Of a stretch of 64,000 nt of DNA, positions 31,166-40,059 are shown piece by piece (the stretch's first letter is position 1; each line of letters begins with the position of its first letter). The stretch covers positions 1 to 64,000 of the forward strand of contig CAXIWS010000595.1 of assembly GCA_964036195.1 (NCBI GenBank), read 5' to 3'. The notes beneath the pieces are model-generated. The model worked only from the letters and a program-made list of their open reading frames with translations, did no database searches and was not told the DNA's origin. The position numbers and the translations under genes are program-made. This DNA comes from Sphaerolaimus hirsutus (lineage: Eukaryota > Nematoda > Chromadorea > Monhysterida > Sphaerolaimidae).

Positions 31166-34100
31166 AGCGACATGTTCGACGTGGGTTCGCGCGTCTTGCA
31201 TCTTGCTGTGAAGATTGTGATTGTTGATGTGATTGATCTGTTTGTGAATCATCACCCTTATCAGGTGAAGGTTGTGAATTATCATCATCTTTTACCTCAG
31301 TGTCGATTTGATATTCAACACCGTCCTCTGTGTCGATTTCAAGAGGCACTAGGTTAGATGGAGATCTACGTGTGCGACGACCGTTGCTTGACAATACTGT
31401 GACTGCACGTATTTTGCCATCGCTTGACACGTGTATTTCGTGAACGCGGCCCATTTGCCACATGCCGCGTGGTTGTTTATCATCTGTGATTAACACCACT
31501 TGGCCACGTTTGGGAGCTTCATTGATTGTGCCTTTTTTCAAGCGTTGATTTTTAGCTCGATCTTTGAGTAGGTCAATGTATTGACGTGACCACTCATACC
31601 AAAGCACTTCACGATTGTGACGAATTTGGTCCCAAAGTAATGTGATGTCATCTCTGTCCTTTTCAGGCACAGAATTGAGTGCAATTTCGTCGATGCAGTT
31701 GACGTCATTGACACGTGGGGGTGTGAGTGTGTAGGTTTTTTCGATTTGTGAGGGTGTGAGGTTGAAAGATCCATCCGTCATTCTTTCCCATTCCTCTTTT
31801 GGAATTTTTCGCATGGGTTCAATCGTGGTGGAATCGAGTTCCAACTCACGTTTTTCATCCATGTAACATGGTGGTGGGGTGCCCCAAAGAAAATGTATTG
31901 GGCGTAGTATCGCTGCACCAATGTCTGTGTTTGACAAGTATGACAATGGTCGCGTATTGACGGAGAATTCGACGTCAAGCATGACTGTGAGAAATTCATG
32001 CCATGTGAGACAACGTCGTCCGCATGCTTTTTTGAGCAAGCGTTTAACTAAACCTACCATGCGTTCGTACACGCCGCCTTGCCATGGACTATTGGCTGTG
32101 ATAAAATGCCATTTTACGTCCGGTAGCATTTTGACGCAATTTTTGAATGCTGGGGCATTGTCGGACCAAATTGTGTCCGGCATGCCTCGACGTGAAATAA
32201 AACGATTTAGAGCCATAATTGTGTCGGCTGTCGAGACACTGTTGGTTGACTCTAAATGAATGGCGCGTGTACTGAAGCATGTTAGCAACAAAATGTGTTG
32301 ACTGTGACGGGTTCCGTTTTGTGAATAAACTAACGGTCCCATATAATCAATGCCAATATGTTGAAATGGCTTGATTTGTGATTGAGTTCGAGTGACAGGT
32401 AATGTGTGAAAATCAGGTAACGTGAATGGACCTCCTTCCGCTTTGCGGCATGTGACACATTTACGCAAAATTTTTGCAACTACCTGCTTGGCACTTGACA
32501 ACCAGCAGTGTTCGCGTAAATCTGCTAAAGTGTGAAGCATGCCACTGTGACCAGCAAGCTCATGAAAATGAGTAACCACTAGCGTTGTGAACCACCCGGT
32601 CTTTGGCAGGTAGTAAAACAACAAAGGGTTTCGGTGTTCTTTGTGAGACACCCGCGTGACACAATATAATAAATTATTCCACGCGTCCCATTTGAGCATG
32701 TGGTGTTTGCCAAGTTGCGCTTGTGAAATGCAACTAGCACATTCCTCTGCCTGTGAAATGCGCAATACATGTCTAAATGCTTCGTTTAAATCAGCTTGTG
32801 TGATGGGTTTTGATAAATATTCACTTTCGCGCTTTGCAGCTTTATGCATGGAGCGATTTAGCCAATATGTTTTGACACGAAGCAGATATACGACAGTACG
32901 CAACAATTTTGACAGTGTTGAAAATCGTCTAATGTCAATTTCGAATGGATTTGAAGGAATGTGACGTTGTCGACTTTCGACAAACGGATTTTGAGGAGTG
33001 ACATTTTGTGACAAATTGGGGTCCAAATTGACAGGTACTTGCTGTGCAAGAGCATTAGCTGGTTGTGAATCAGGCTGTGAAACAGGCTGTGAAGTTACTG
33101 CTCCAGCATATAAAGGTCGACTGATGTGAGTGTCGCCTTTCGCAAGTTCTTCAGTGACAGGTTGCGCTTGATATTGCGAAATGTCTAGCATGGTTGATGT
33201 GAGAGGTTCAGCTAAAAATGTGGGTCCGGTGAACCACATTGTTTCGATCATTAGTTGATCAAAAGTACAACCCCGTGACGCAATGTCGGCTGGGTTGTCT
33301 TTTGTAGCAACCTTGCAAATTTGAATGCAATGTTTTGACATTAGTGAATGGATTTTTGTGACCCGATTGTTGACAAAAGTAGCTAGCGGCTTTGCTGTAT
33401 ACAGCCAGCCGATGACAACTGTACTATCGGTCCAGAGGAAATTACTGTGAAGTTTCCATCCACCCAGCTCAACGAGTTCATGATGTAAATAATCGATGAG
33501 CTGTGCACCAATTGTGACACCTAGCAATTCCAAGCGTGTGATTGTGAGGGGTTGACCTTGTTTTGACGGAAGTGGGGCTAGTTTTGTGCGAGCTGTGAGA
33601 AAACCGCTAAAATATCGGTCATCTTCATAGCCATATTCGTCGAGTGAAATCGCTTTTTGACGCAAATAAGCGCAAACGGCGTATCCATCTTTTGAGGCAT
33701 CACAAAACACATGTAATTCTAATGGTCGTGTGACGGCTTTGACATCGATGCCAAAAGAATGAAATGAGCGCGGGAATTTGATTTGACTTATGGACGAGAG
33801 ATGTCGTTTTAAATCGTCCAGTAAGTCATCCGCCTCTGGGTCTTCGATGAGTTCATCCCAGGTTGTGATATTGCACCTTTGAATTATTTGTGACACGCGA
33901 AATTTCAACCGAAATAACGCGGGTGCTGTGACGCCGATAGGATCGTATGTTGAAGCCAGCAATTTGTTTAAATTGCGGCGTGTGGCTGTGACAATGAGCG
34001 TGAAATCTTTTTTGGGAGCTGGCACTGCAATGGTGTCTTCAATGTGATCGTAAACGAGACCCATTACTTTGATATATTGTGACTTTTTCGGGTTGAGGTC

Positions 34101-37100
34101 ATCAGGTTTGATTTTCTCCGAGACCATAGGCGAATTTGTCATCCATTCGCGCATGTTGAAATTTGCTCTGGCAAAAACAGCTTTAATTAAACGATAGAGC
34201 TGTATTGCATATTTATCATCATCTACGCTGATAACTAAATTATCAACGTAAATGCTGTTGAGCAACAGCTCCAGTTTCATTCGTTCATTGGTCTCAGCGG
34301 GATGCATGTGAGCTAATTCCTCTTCTAGGTGATATTTGATGACAGTTGACAAAATGGATGGACTGCATGTGAGACCAAACAGTACCCTTGTGAATTGCAT
34401 CATTTGAATATTGTCTTCATGAGATGGAATGGTGTCATCACGCAGCCAGTAAAATTTTGTGAAAGCGCGTGATTTTGGGTGAAGAGCAATTTGTAAAAAT
34501 GCTATCTCAATGTCTGCTAATAACACCACTTTTCCGGCTCTGAAGCGAAGCATTAATCCGAGCGCCAGTGGTGTGAGAACTGGGCCTCGAAATAAGCAAT
34601 TATTGAGACTTGGCTTGCCTGCAGAACCATCATACACTATTCGACATGTTGTCGATCTGCCAGGTGTGAGGACAGGTTGGTGAGGTAAGATGTGTTCTTG
34701 CAAACCATCTTGTGAACCATAGACGGGTTCTATAACACCCTTGTGAAGTTGATCTGAGATGACTTTCGCGTATGTGGCGAATAAATCGGGATCTTTTCGA
34801 AATCGTTTCAACAGTGACAGAAAGCGACGAAATGCTTCTGCATTGTTGGTTGGCAATTCTTGAATGGTTGATTTGAATGGCCAATCCACGCTATAGCGAC
34901 CAGTTTCTGGATCGAGAGTAATTGATTCCAGAATTAACTGTTCAGCTATGTCGTCATCATGTGATAATGGATCATCTGTGATACCTATTGACTCGAGACT
35001 GTGAAATTGAAATAATGTCTCTTGGCCAACAGCAACAGCTGATGAAGCATGTGAACTGCATGATACCATGAATTGATGTGGGGAAATGTCGGGTGTTGTG
35101 ACAAATGATTGTGAGGACGCATTTCCACCTAGCATCAATCCAAGTATTGATTCAACTATGATCAATCCAGATGGGAGTTCGATTTCTGTTGGTCGAATGT
35201 CGAACTTCCAATAATAGTCTTGACCAATGACTACATCTGGTTGACATAGTTTGTGACAAAACTCATCAGTCATTTCGGTCAATTCAAGCGGTTCCGCGAA
35301 TTGTTCTTGTGCATGTTCACCGTACACAATATAAATGACTGTTTTGTCGTCTTGTGACAAAGGAGGTGGGCATGCATATGTTGCCAAATTATCCACTGCA
35401 CGTAAAGTGAGCGGAATTTGTAACATATTGCCCTTATTGTCGACGTGTTTGTAAATAGGCATGACAGCCTCGACCAAAAACGTATTGACTGTGACAGGCG
35501 TTTTTGTCGCAAACACGTTCATTTGAAGAACAACATCTCCTTTGTTTTCAAAGTTATACTCATTTGCCACGGATGCTTTAATGTATGAATATTCGCATCC
35601 AGTGTCAAAGAATATTAACAAAGGGTCTGTGACTCGATTTAATTCAGCGTCTTTATTAATTAATGAAGCCTGGGCCACTTGCAAACGAACAATAGGTGCA
35701 AAATCGAACTCACATTCTTGTTCGGCCTGCTGCCTGGTAGCGGTATTGGGGTTACCGTAACCCGCCTGTGCGCTCAGCACCTCCACCGTGGGCCTGTGAC
35801 TAGGTTGAAGTGGCACCGACGATGACATTTGGTTCGGGTTGAGGTGTGGGTACACCTCATACTGTTTTTGCTGGAAGCCGCGGATTTTGGCTTCGACAGT
35901 CTCCATATCTGTGCCTTCCTGGATGAGGTTGGCACGGAGCGTCGTCCACAGCTCGTTTTCGCTGTGATATTTGCGAGCTTCCTCTTGAGCTTTCGCCTGT
36001 TGTGCGTTAGCGGGCCTCGGCCATTCGCCCATGTCGAGCGGGCCGTCCATGTCCAACTGGTACAGCGTATTCTGTCTCCACCGAAAATCGTTCTCTTCCA
36101 GGGGGATGACACACACGCTCATCGGTTCCGTGTGTGAAGGCGGATACGATGGCGGTGCATGTGACGACGCCGCGCCCGTTGTGATTACCTGAGCGTTGAC
36201 AAAATTAGCGCTCGTTGCTTTGACAAAGGCTTTATTTTGTGAATTGTTTACCTGACGCCTGGCGGGTGCCTGTCTGGTAGGACAGAACGCCCCGTGATGC
36301 TGACCAATCTGTCGACAATAGTAGCAACTCAATCGTTGAGTGCACTGTGCCGCTTGATGGCCTCTGCGCGTGCAGCGCGTGCACACATCGCCCAAAGCTT
36401 GCAACCGCTCAGTGCGCTCTCTCGGTGTGACGTATTGAGGGCAGTCGGTTGTGTAGTGCTCTTTGATGCCGCAGAACAAGCATTCGAATTTCGGTTTGCG
36501 AAAGTCAGCAGCAGGTTGTGAGGACTGCTTTTGACTAATCGCTCCGATCGCCGGAGTTCTGGGAGGTTGAGTGGAATTTTTATTTTTTCCTTGTGATTTA
36601 CCAGCGTTAGCATTGGTACCAGCAAAAGCAACCGTATTGTGAATAGGTTTTTGTTTTGAAAAGGTATTTTGTGATTTATTTCCTTTTTTCTTTTGCTGTT
36701 GCCAACCTCCTCCATTTTGTGGCTTTTTAAATGATGAATTTTGTGATTTCTGAACAACAGTTGAAGATTGTGAACTTTGTTGTTCAGTTTTCATCGCATC
36801 TAACCGAGCACGAGCGATGGTAGTTAATGCATCAACAAACCTGACGACTGTGAGTTCGGTGTTGCCGGTTACAGCGGTGCGCATCGAATTCCGGTGTTCT
36901 TCTGTGACGGCAAGAACAATATTATCGGGAAGATAACCACGAATTATTCTTAACACTGCACCAGAATCGACACTTTCACCCCTTTCTTTAAGTTGATTGA
37001 GAGTTGACAAAAGGGTTCGTGTGAAATTTGTGAGAGAGTCTCCTCTTGACGAAGGCTTTTCGAGTGAATACAATTTATCCCAAAGAGCTGCTTGTACCCG

Positions 37101-37952
37101 ATGCGTTTCACCAAAGTTTGATTGTAACATGGTGACCGCTGTGATATAATCTCGACCATCACCTTTTAATCCGGCCAGCAGTTCTGCTGCTGGACCGGTA
37201 AGGCTGAGCTTAAGGTATGTATATTTCATACCAGTTGACAAATTAGCTCGGTCGTGAATTTGAGCTCGAAAAATCTCCCACCAAGCTGCCCATTCTAACG
37301 GATCACCGTTATATTTAGCAAGCTCGATTTTAGGTAACTTTAATAAAGTTTCCGGTTGTGAAGGTTGAGAACTACTTCCCATATTGACATTGTTGTAAGG
37401 GGGTTGTGAAGGGGGTTGAGTAGTTAAATCAACAGTGGACTGACCTTTCAGGGAAAGTATCAACCTTTCCGCGGATTTGATGTGCGCTTGGGCGGACGCC
37501 ATTTTCGATTCCAGCTCGTCCATGAGCATCGTCGCGTTGTTCGAGCCCGAATAGAGCGCGCGCTCCAATTTTGCGTTGGCGCTCTTCGCTTCTTCGGCTG
37601 CACCGTCTTGGTCTCTGTCCAAGCTTGTGATGTAATCTTGGACAATAGATGTGAATTTGTCCATAGCTGTGGACAGGTCCGAGCGTTTCAGCTCGGCTTG
37701 GTAGACGTATGCCTGAAGCGCTTCTAACACTTCCTCCACCGCTTGCAAGTTTACAGCGGCGGGTTGTGACTCGTCTTTGACGATTTTAGGAATCGGTTTA
37801 GTTGTGAATCGTAACACGCCGGTGCGTACTCCAGTCAACGCCCGGCTATGCTGAGTCAACGGATGAGTTGTGTCGGTCTCATCTACGTTGCTCGGAGGCA
37901 TAGCTGAGGCTGCGGTTGCACCTCGCAAAGCGCGTAGGCGTTCGTCGGCCAT
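28224..37952 (-). CDS. Gag-Pol-Env-like polyprotein of the BEL/Pao element (3242 aa)
   Basis: One uninterrupted frame from ATG 37952. Approximate residues: 200-400 Gag of the DUF1759 type (LPKIELAKYNGDPLEWAAWW); 490-555 three zinc knuckles, two CX2CX4HX4C and a third with altered spacing; about 784 aspartic protease (FFDTGCEYSYI); about 1145 RT motif A (ADIEIAFLQ) and about 1237 motif C (YVDN, not YVDD); 1417-1510 RNase H (FCDASKDGYAVCA, LWTDSTVV); 1795-1840 integrase HHCC zinc finger; 1864-1970 integrase core with D, D and E in IGIDYMG, IWSDNAPAF and GVYERM; 2140-2204 DUF5641-like tail; 2260-2860 envelope-like ectodomain with membrane anchor; then a tail of about 380 residues. Expression as one polyprotein cleaved by the element's protease is the family norm; cleavage sites are not visible. 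The start is the first in-frame ATG after the leader. The RT motif change is the one odd catalytic residue. Confidence 0.9.
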   Translation of the reverse strand: MADERLRALRGATAASAMPPSNVDETDTTHPLTQHSRALTGVRTGVLRFTTKPIPKIVKDESQPAAVNLQAVEEVLEALQAYVYQAELKRSDLSTAMDKFTSIVQDYITSLDRDQDGAAEEAKSANAKLERALYSGSNNATMLMDELESKMASAQAHIKSAERLILSLKGQSTVDLTTQPPSQPPYNNVNMGSSSQPSQPETLLKLPKIELAKYNGDPLEWAAWWEIFRAQIHDRANLSTGMKYTYLKLSLTGPAAELLAGLKGDGRDYITAVTMLQSNFGETHRVQAALWDKLYSLEKPSSRGDSLTNFTRTLLSTLNQLKERGESVDSGAVLRIIRGYLPDNIVLAVTEEHRNSMRTAVTGNTELTVVRFVDALTTIARARLDAMKTEQQSSQSSTVVQKSQNSSFKKPQNGGGWQQQKKKGNKSQNTFSKQKPIHNTVAFAGTNANAGKSQGKNKNSTQPPRTPAIGAISQKQSSQPAADFRKPKFECLFCGIKEHYTTDCPQYVTPRERTERLQALGDVCTRCTRRGHQAAQCTQRLSCYYCRQIGQHHGAFCPTRQAPARRQVNNSQNKAFVKATSANFVNAQVITTGAASSHAPPSYPPSHTEPMSVCVIPLEENDFRWRQNTLYQLDMDGPLDMGEWPRPANAQQAKAQEEARKYHSENELWTTLRANLIQEGTDMETVEAKIRGFQQKQYEVYPHLNPNQMSSSVPLQPSHRPTVEVLSAQAGYGNPNTATRQQAEQECEFDFAPIVRLQVAQASLINKDAELNRVTDPLLIFFDTGCEYSYIKASVANEYNFENKGDVVLQMNVFATKTPVTVNTFLVEAVMPIYKHVDNKGNMLQIPLTLRAVDNLATYACPPPLSQDDKTVIYIVYGEHAQEQFAEPLELTEMTDEFCHKLCQPDVVIGQDYYWKFDIRPTEIELPSGLIIVESILGLMLGGNASSQSFVTTPDISPHQFMVSCSSHASSAVAVGQETLFQFHSLESIGITDDPLSHDDDIAEQLILESITLDPETGRYSVDWPFKSTIQELPTNNAEAFRRFLSLLKRFRKDPDLFATYAKVISDQLHKGVIEPVYGSQDGLQEHILPHQPVLTPGRSTTCRIVYDGSAGKPSLNNCLFRGPVLTPLALGLMLRFRAGKVVLLADIEIAFLQIALHPKSRAFTKFYWLRDDTIPSHEDNIQMMQFTRVLFGLTCSPSILSTVIKYHLEEELAHMHPAETNERMKLELLLNSIYVDNLVISVDDDKYAIQLYRLIKAVFARANFNMREWMTNSPMVSEKIKPDDLNPKKSQYIKVMGLVYDHIEDTIAVPAPKKDFTLIVTATRRNLNKLLASTYDPIGVTAPALFRLKFRVSQIIQRCNITTWDELIEDPEADDLLDDLKRHLSSISQIKFPRSFHSFGIDVKAVTRPLELHVFCDASKDGYAVCAYLRQKAISLDEYGYEDDRYFSGFLTARTKLAPLPSKQGQPLTITRLELLGVTIGAQLIDYLHHELVELGGWKLHSNFLWTDSTVVIGWLYTAKPLATFVNNRVTKIHSLMSKHCIQICKVATKDNPADIASRGCTFDQLMIETMWFTGPTFLAEPLTSTMLDISQYQAQPVTEELAKGDTHISRPLYAGAVTSQPVSQPDSQPANALAQQVPVNLDPNLSQNVTPQNPFVESRQRHIPSNPFEIDIRRFSTLSKLLRTVVYLLRVKTYWLNRSMHKAAKRESEYLSKPITQADLNEAFRHVLRISQAEECASCISQAQLGKHHMLKWDAWNNLLYCVTRVSHKEHRNPLLFYYLPKTGWFTTLVVTHFHELAGHSGMLHTLADLREHCWLSSAKQVVAKILRKCVTCRKAEGGPFTLPDFHTLPVTRTQSQIKPFQHIGIDYMGPLVYSQNGTRHSQHILLLTCFSTRAIHLESTNSVSTADTIMALNRFISRRGMPDTIWSDNAPAFKNCVKMLPDVKWHFITANSPWQGGVYERMVGLVKRLLKKACGRRCLTWHEFLTVMLDVEFSVNTRPLSYLSNTDIGAAILRPIHFLWGTPPPCYMDEKRELELDSTTIEPMRKIPKEEWERMTDGSFNLTPSQIEKTYTLTPPRVNDVNCIDEIALNSVPEKDRDDITLLWDQIRHNREVLWYEWSRQYIDLLKDRAKNQRLKKGTINEAPKRGQVVLITDDKQPRGMWQMGRVHEIHVSSDGKIRAVTVLSSNGRRTRRSPSNLVPLEIDTEDGVEYQIDTEVKDDDNSQPSPDKGDDSQTDQSHQQSQSSQQDARRANPRRTCRYTGTYSFWGNVSHLMALTLLIQSKLANALTWTDQYHKTFNLCHKTRTGHAIQLPEKVTCHFPQVTAIEDIVVSIWTLRVKPQTTPIYRCFQQEHTIVTYMSLVGGKAMLPPEIIKNHRVTTYDCMIAYQNKTWKGEPLIKIGHALWSTNKSLHIDYCYFCHNLSNTVMNFHIEEGVVASLDGKKIVSEIQDLSHCNPQAGYCYDSDNGVSLWNATAFNKQCAFQEIGQFDAQYSQNHYIVEKLQAAFSVTWRSQQFPNNAECVPKDAKYIDQGSAFIQFLRYQLKKLKKPETEKAPLHFKLAPNLDVGVFHLLTARQQYEVDKIAHLEQKQFGSIWQQLCHIRQTQLDIIHAIVTFNPTLGLRALLGRQNLYAEWHGDILMFWDCKPVTAEIIYFQHEYNNTCYKFLPVKVTNHPHIMFVAPGTNDLITHSPIDHCLMKDHKYYQLNDNSWANENGPTNLHVTKLPIELIWAGSWKPFTLNVSGSPGVSMTDIAFSIMAAHHHFQNLQRLEQQVTRSVDYIATKSNDPKAVQAYIAGIGQGVGAYFEGVGKELGHIIHGSVTGGASALDTLLTGPLQTAVNIILIIITIACIGYIGYVYMQWRLVTGRGMLPDIKGFFRRKGRKDRNPNKWESRPFNKEKSVSDGDVTARRSQQAASTNPLCQTKPSHNRHNRQVRHSYLQSLSHPSNEFLHSNGFQDARYSLDRIPRSVIVPNAPKKSKWRRVRAGSQNLHPPASHNRRTRHQTPDSQSPSLSQRKSQWKTRSLTASPCKSDSRDSLESQGSQVSRNCHTKHFPLYPKLFTNSITSIKNWSNQKLNDLKRSVTFLRQTPSQSDIELGEMEESHDQELDPPPYHLTNSTQSLHSVRPHSQPPMSPCYQANRLQHRSNGSPPSRRRRSSTRPTCSDKPSKGSPRNLRSSPTGREDQRGPQKTRRPDTGKAASLRRMPSNPWTSIMRRAGKMPASKTPTICYHRSDESITGV
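28246..29397 (-). CDS. Overlapping 383-codon ORF within the envelope tail (candidate accessory protein)
   Basis: This frame differs from the polyprotein frame and stays open from the membrane-anchor codons to near the polyprotein stop. It begins MYWVYWLCLH. The front part is strongly basic, with an arginine-rich stretch GKRRRRNRQKK (residues 52-62). The middle has LQKRLKRFAGVAGL; a predicted amphipathic stretch DVLRQAFERLAEESEKL lies near residue 315. The last 45 residues are acidic and end DADDLLPQE. At the far C-terminal end this frame looks more protein-like than the polyprotein frame, which there is rich in R/S/P. The sequence AACCGGCAG just after the ATG resembles a splice acceptor. Alternative: the GC-rich stretch 28250-28560 has few stops in any frame, so chance openness is possible there. 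Confidence 0.4.
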   Translation of the reverse strand: MYWVYWLCLHAVAARNRQGYAARHQGLFPKKGQKGQKPKQMGVPPVQQGKIGKRRRRNRQKKPTSGFNKPALSNQTVTQSSQSSSSSQLPSKFVTPLKRVSPFKRLSGRTVQPRSDPPVGYSTERAEEIEMETGARRVTKPAPSCESQPQNSSPNARLTVTEPVTTEVTMEDAIPDREPLQKRLKRFAGVAGLPGEQKLSHQTFSFIPQTFHKFNNINQKLVKSKVKRSKKISDLPQTNTFTVRHRARRDGRKSRSRTRSPTVPFDQFNSITSQCTTSFTTSHVPLLSSQPLAASEQWQPTEPSKTIVDETDVLRQAFERLAEESEKLPNWPGRPAGAPEDQAPGHGEGSQPEEDAVEPMDEHHEEGRENAGVEDADDLLPQE

Positions 37953-38199
37953 AGCAAAGTTCGATCGATTTATTGCTTATTAGCAAAGTGGTAGCTAGCT
38001 GTGAACGAAATAAAAATAATAAAAATAAATATTTCGTTTCTTGTGACTTGTACTTGTAAAATCGTAAGTAAATATGCACGCGCTACTAACGATTTTGCGT
38101 CCAAAACCGTATTACCGTAACCTCGTGCGTGTGACTCAGGCTGTGAAAAACAATTTCCAATGAAATTTCGCGCGAGACGACTTAATTAGAGTGACCAAT

Positions 38200-38231
38200 T
38201 AGTTTAATTAGTCACCCTGCTCGCTGCGCCA
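38200..38231 (-). promoter_or_regulatory. Probable primer-binding site of the BEL/Pao element
   Basis: Directly next to the 5' LTR on the minus strand the sequence reads TGGCGCAGCGAGCAGGG. It begins with TGG, which would pair with a tRNA 3' CCA end. I did not assign the tRNA. The leader from here to the ATG at 37952 is about 280 bases. Confidence 0.6.
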
Positions 38232-39321
38232 TGTAAAATAATACGGAACTTGTTGAAGTGACTTGTGAACCAGCTCCTATTCCTAACCGAGGAAGAGGAC
38301 AAATGTGAACAAGTGTAAGTTGACGTGAAGCGTCGTCTCTAGTTGACGTTCCGTTATTTTATCAAATGTGATTACTTGAGTTGAAGTGAATTGACGTGAG
38401 TTAGTGTGAAGCAAATTTAGTTTGTTTACCAAAAGTTTTGATGAACGTTTTTATTTAGACAATTAAATACAAAGAAATAAATGTAAATAAAATATATATA
38501 AAATTATACGCAAACAAAGGAATTAATTTACAACTAAATTAATTACTTAAATAAAACGTAAAAGAAGCTCTAATTACCGGAGAAATAAGGTAATTTAAAG
38601 AAGGCACTTAATTACGACAAAAGGCGACAATTAAGTGGCGCGGTTGTGAATAAAGCACCTCAAACAGCGCAGGTGTGAAATAAAGCACTGAGGTGACTTA
38701 AAGCACCAAGCGTTAAACTTAGCACCAAAAACAAGCGACTTAATAAAGTGACTACGGCGCTTATTTAGATCCTAGGAAGAGATTCGTGTGAAGTTGACGA
38801 GGTTGCAAACACTGTTGATTCTAGCTGTGAAATCGGCTTTTAAGGGCCAGACCGATGGCGATTGGTTTGGCGCCAATCGGTCGGCTCTAATCTCCAATTT
38901 TTACCCAACATTTCCAATTGTGAAAGTTCAATCCTTGCCCGCTCGCTTCTCCGATGAAAAGCGAGCTAAACTGGCAAGATAGTGAAAATGTGAGCCAAGC
39001 CAGACAGCATTTGAAATGGCGCGCGGGCCCGGCCCCCCACTCGGGGCGGGCCCGCCGCTTAACATAAACATGACGGCGTATATGCGTGCTGCTTGTCAAG
39101 GAAATGTGGCGGAATGTGAGCAATGACTAAGATCTAAATATGTGAGCGATGTGAAGCGCATGTTGTAAACAACATCGCTTGAGATATTAAATGGCGAATG
39201 TGAAGATGTTAAATTGGAATGAATGAAATCTTGATAAGTTGAATTAATTAAATATAAAAGCGAACTTAAGAACGTCAACTTAAATATTAAAGGTTTTTAC
39301 ATTTTACGATAATGTTACACA
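38232..39321 (-). repeat. 5' LTR of the BEL/Pao element
   Basis: 1090 bp, matching 27051-28140 apart from about 11 substitutions by eye (for example AATACGGAAC against AATACAAAAC at the inner/outer edge, and CACTGTTGATT against CATTGCCGATT). TATGC follows at 39322-39326. It should carry the promoter; no TATA position is claimed. Confidence 0.95.
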
Positions 39322-39326
39322 TATGC

Positions 39327-39587
39327 CCTCTCCTGAGCTTTGCCACTTCGGTGAGCATGTGGCATTCAGTAGTGTTTGGCCTGAAACTAAAATTTTGTTA
39401 TTATACCGCGATAAAAAGTAAGATTTTTTTGCATTTTGGAAATTGTGGAAGTTCAAACCCTTGGTGCCAGATCAGCAGAACAGATATTCATCCCCTACAA
39501 CAAGCTTTGGTCTATGGTTATTCTTTCAAACACTGCCTTTCCTTGAAGGTGACATGTGTGGCTAAACAAACCACTATGACAACCAAC

Positions 39588-39622
<35 letters not shown>

Positions 39623-40045
39623 CTCATGTATGTGATGGGAAAGTGTCTTCACAATGAATTTTGTATTGTTAAGTACCAATTGGCTCCATGAAGTGTTGGG
39701 AAGTGTCACCATGAAGACACTTCATGATGGATCACACACCCATTTTTGCTGTGGGACCTACTAACCCAATTCAGTAACCCACACAAAAAGTTTTTAGACC
39801 ACCCATGTGTAAAGCAAAGTTCTAACTTATTTGTACTAATACTACTTTTATTTGAAGTTGAACAACATGAATCTGAAGGCACTTCTGGTTGGTTTATGTT
39901 TTGCAAATAGAAATTGGAAATGATTCCCATTTCTGTTTTGAATTCTTTTTTCATTAACTTATCACTAATTCACAACCATAAAAGTGTAACAGATGAAAAT
40001 TGTCACTTAAAATTACAAAACTATAACCTTTTCAAATGATTTACA
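39327..40045. repeat. Three-copy repeat segment (also 56497-57180 and 58560-59210 inverted)
   Basis: The segment with GGTGCCAGATCAGCAGAACA, TTCATCCCCTACAACAAGCT and CTGAAGGCACTTCTGG recurs at 56517-57180 in the same direction and at 58560-59210 inverted. A (CAA)n tract at 39590-39622 is expanded only in this copy. Short frames here (for example one starting MKKE in the third copy) are shared but show no domain. They are probably not genes. Confidence 0.8.
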
Positions 40046-40059
40046 ATTGAGGCGTCGAA

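Larger units (their letters stand above)
27051..39321 (-). mobile_element. Complete BEL/Pao LTR retrotransposon with envelope-like domain
   Basis: The element is bounded by two 1090-bp LTRs and a TATGC duplication (27046-27050 and 39322-39326). The inverted paralogue near 59755-59775 shows the empty site (TGTATGCCCTCTCC on its minus strand), so the insertion is directly demonstrated. The genes read on the minus strand: 5' LTR 38232-39321, leader with primer-binding site, a 3242-codon ORF, 3' LTR 27051-28140. The protein order Gag-protease-RT-RNase H-integrase with a DUF1759-like Gag is diagnostic of BEL/Pao. The intact frame and about 11 differences between LTRs by eye point to recent insertion. 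Confidence 0.95.
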
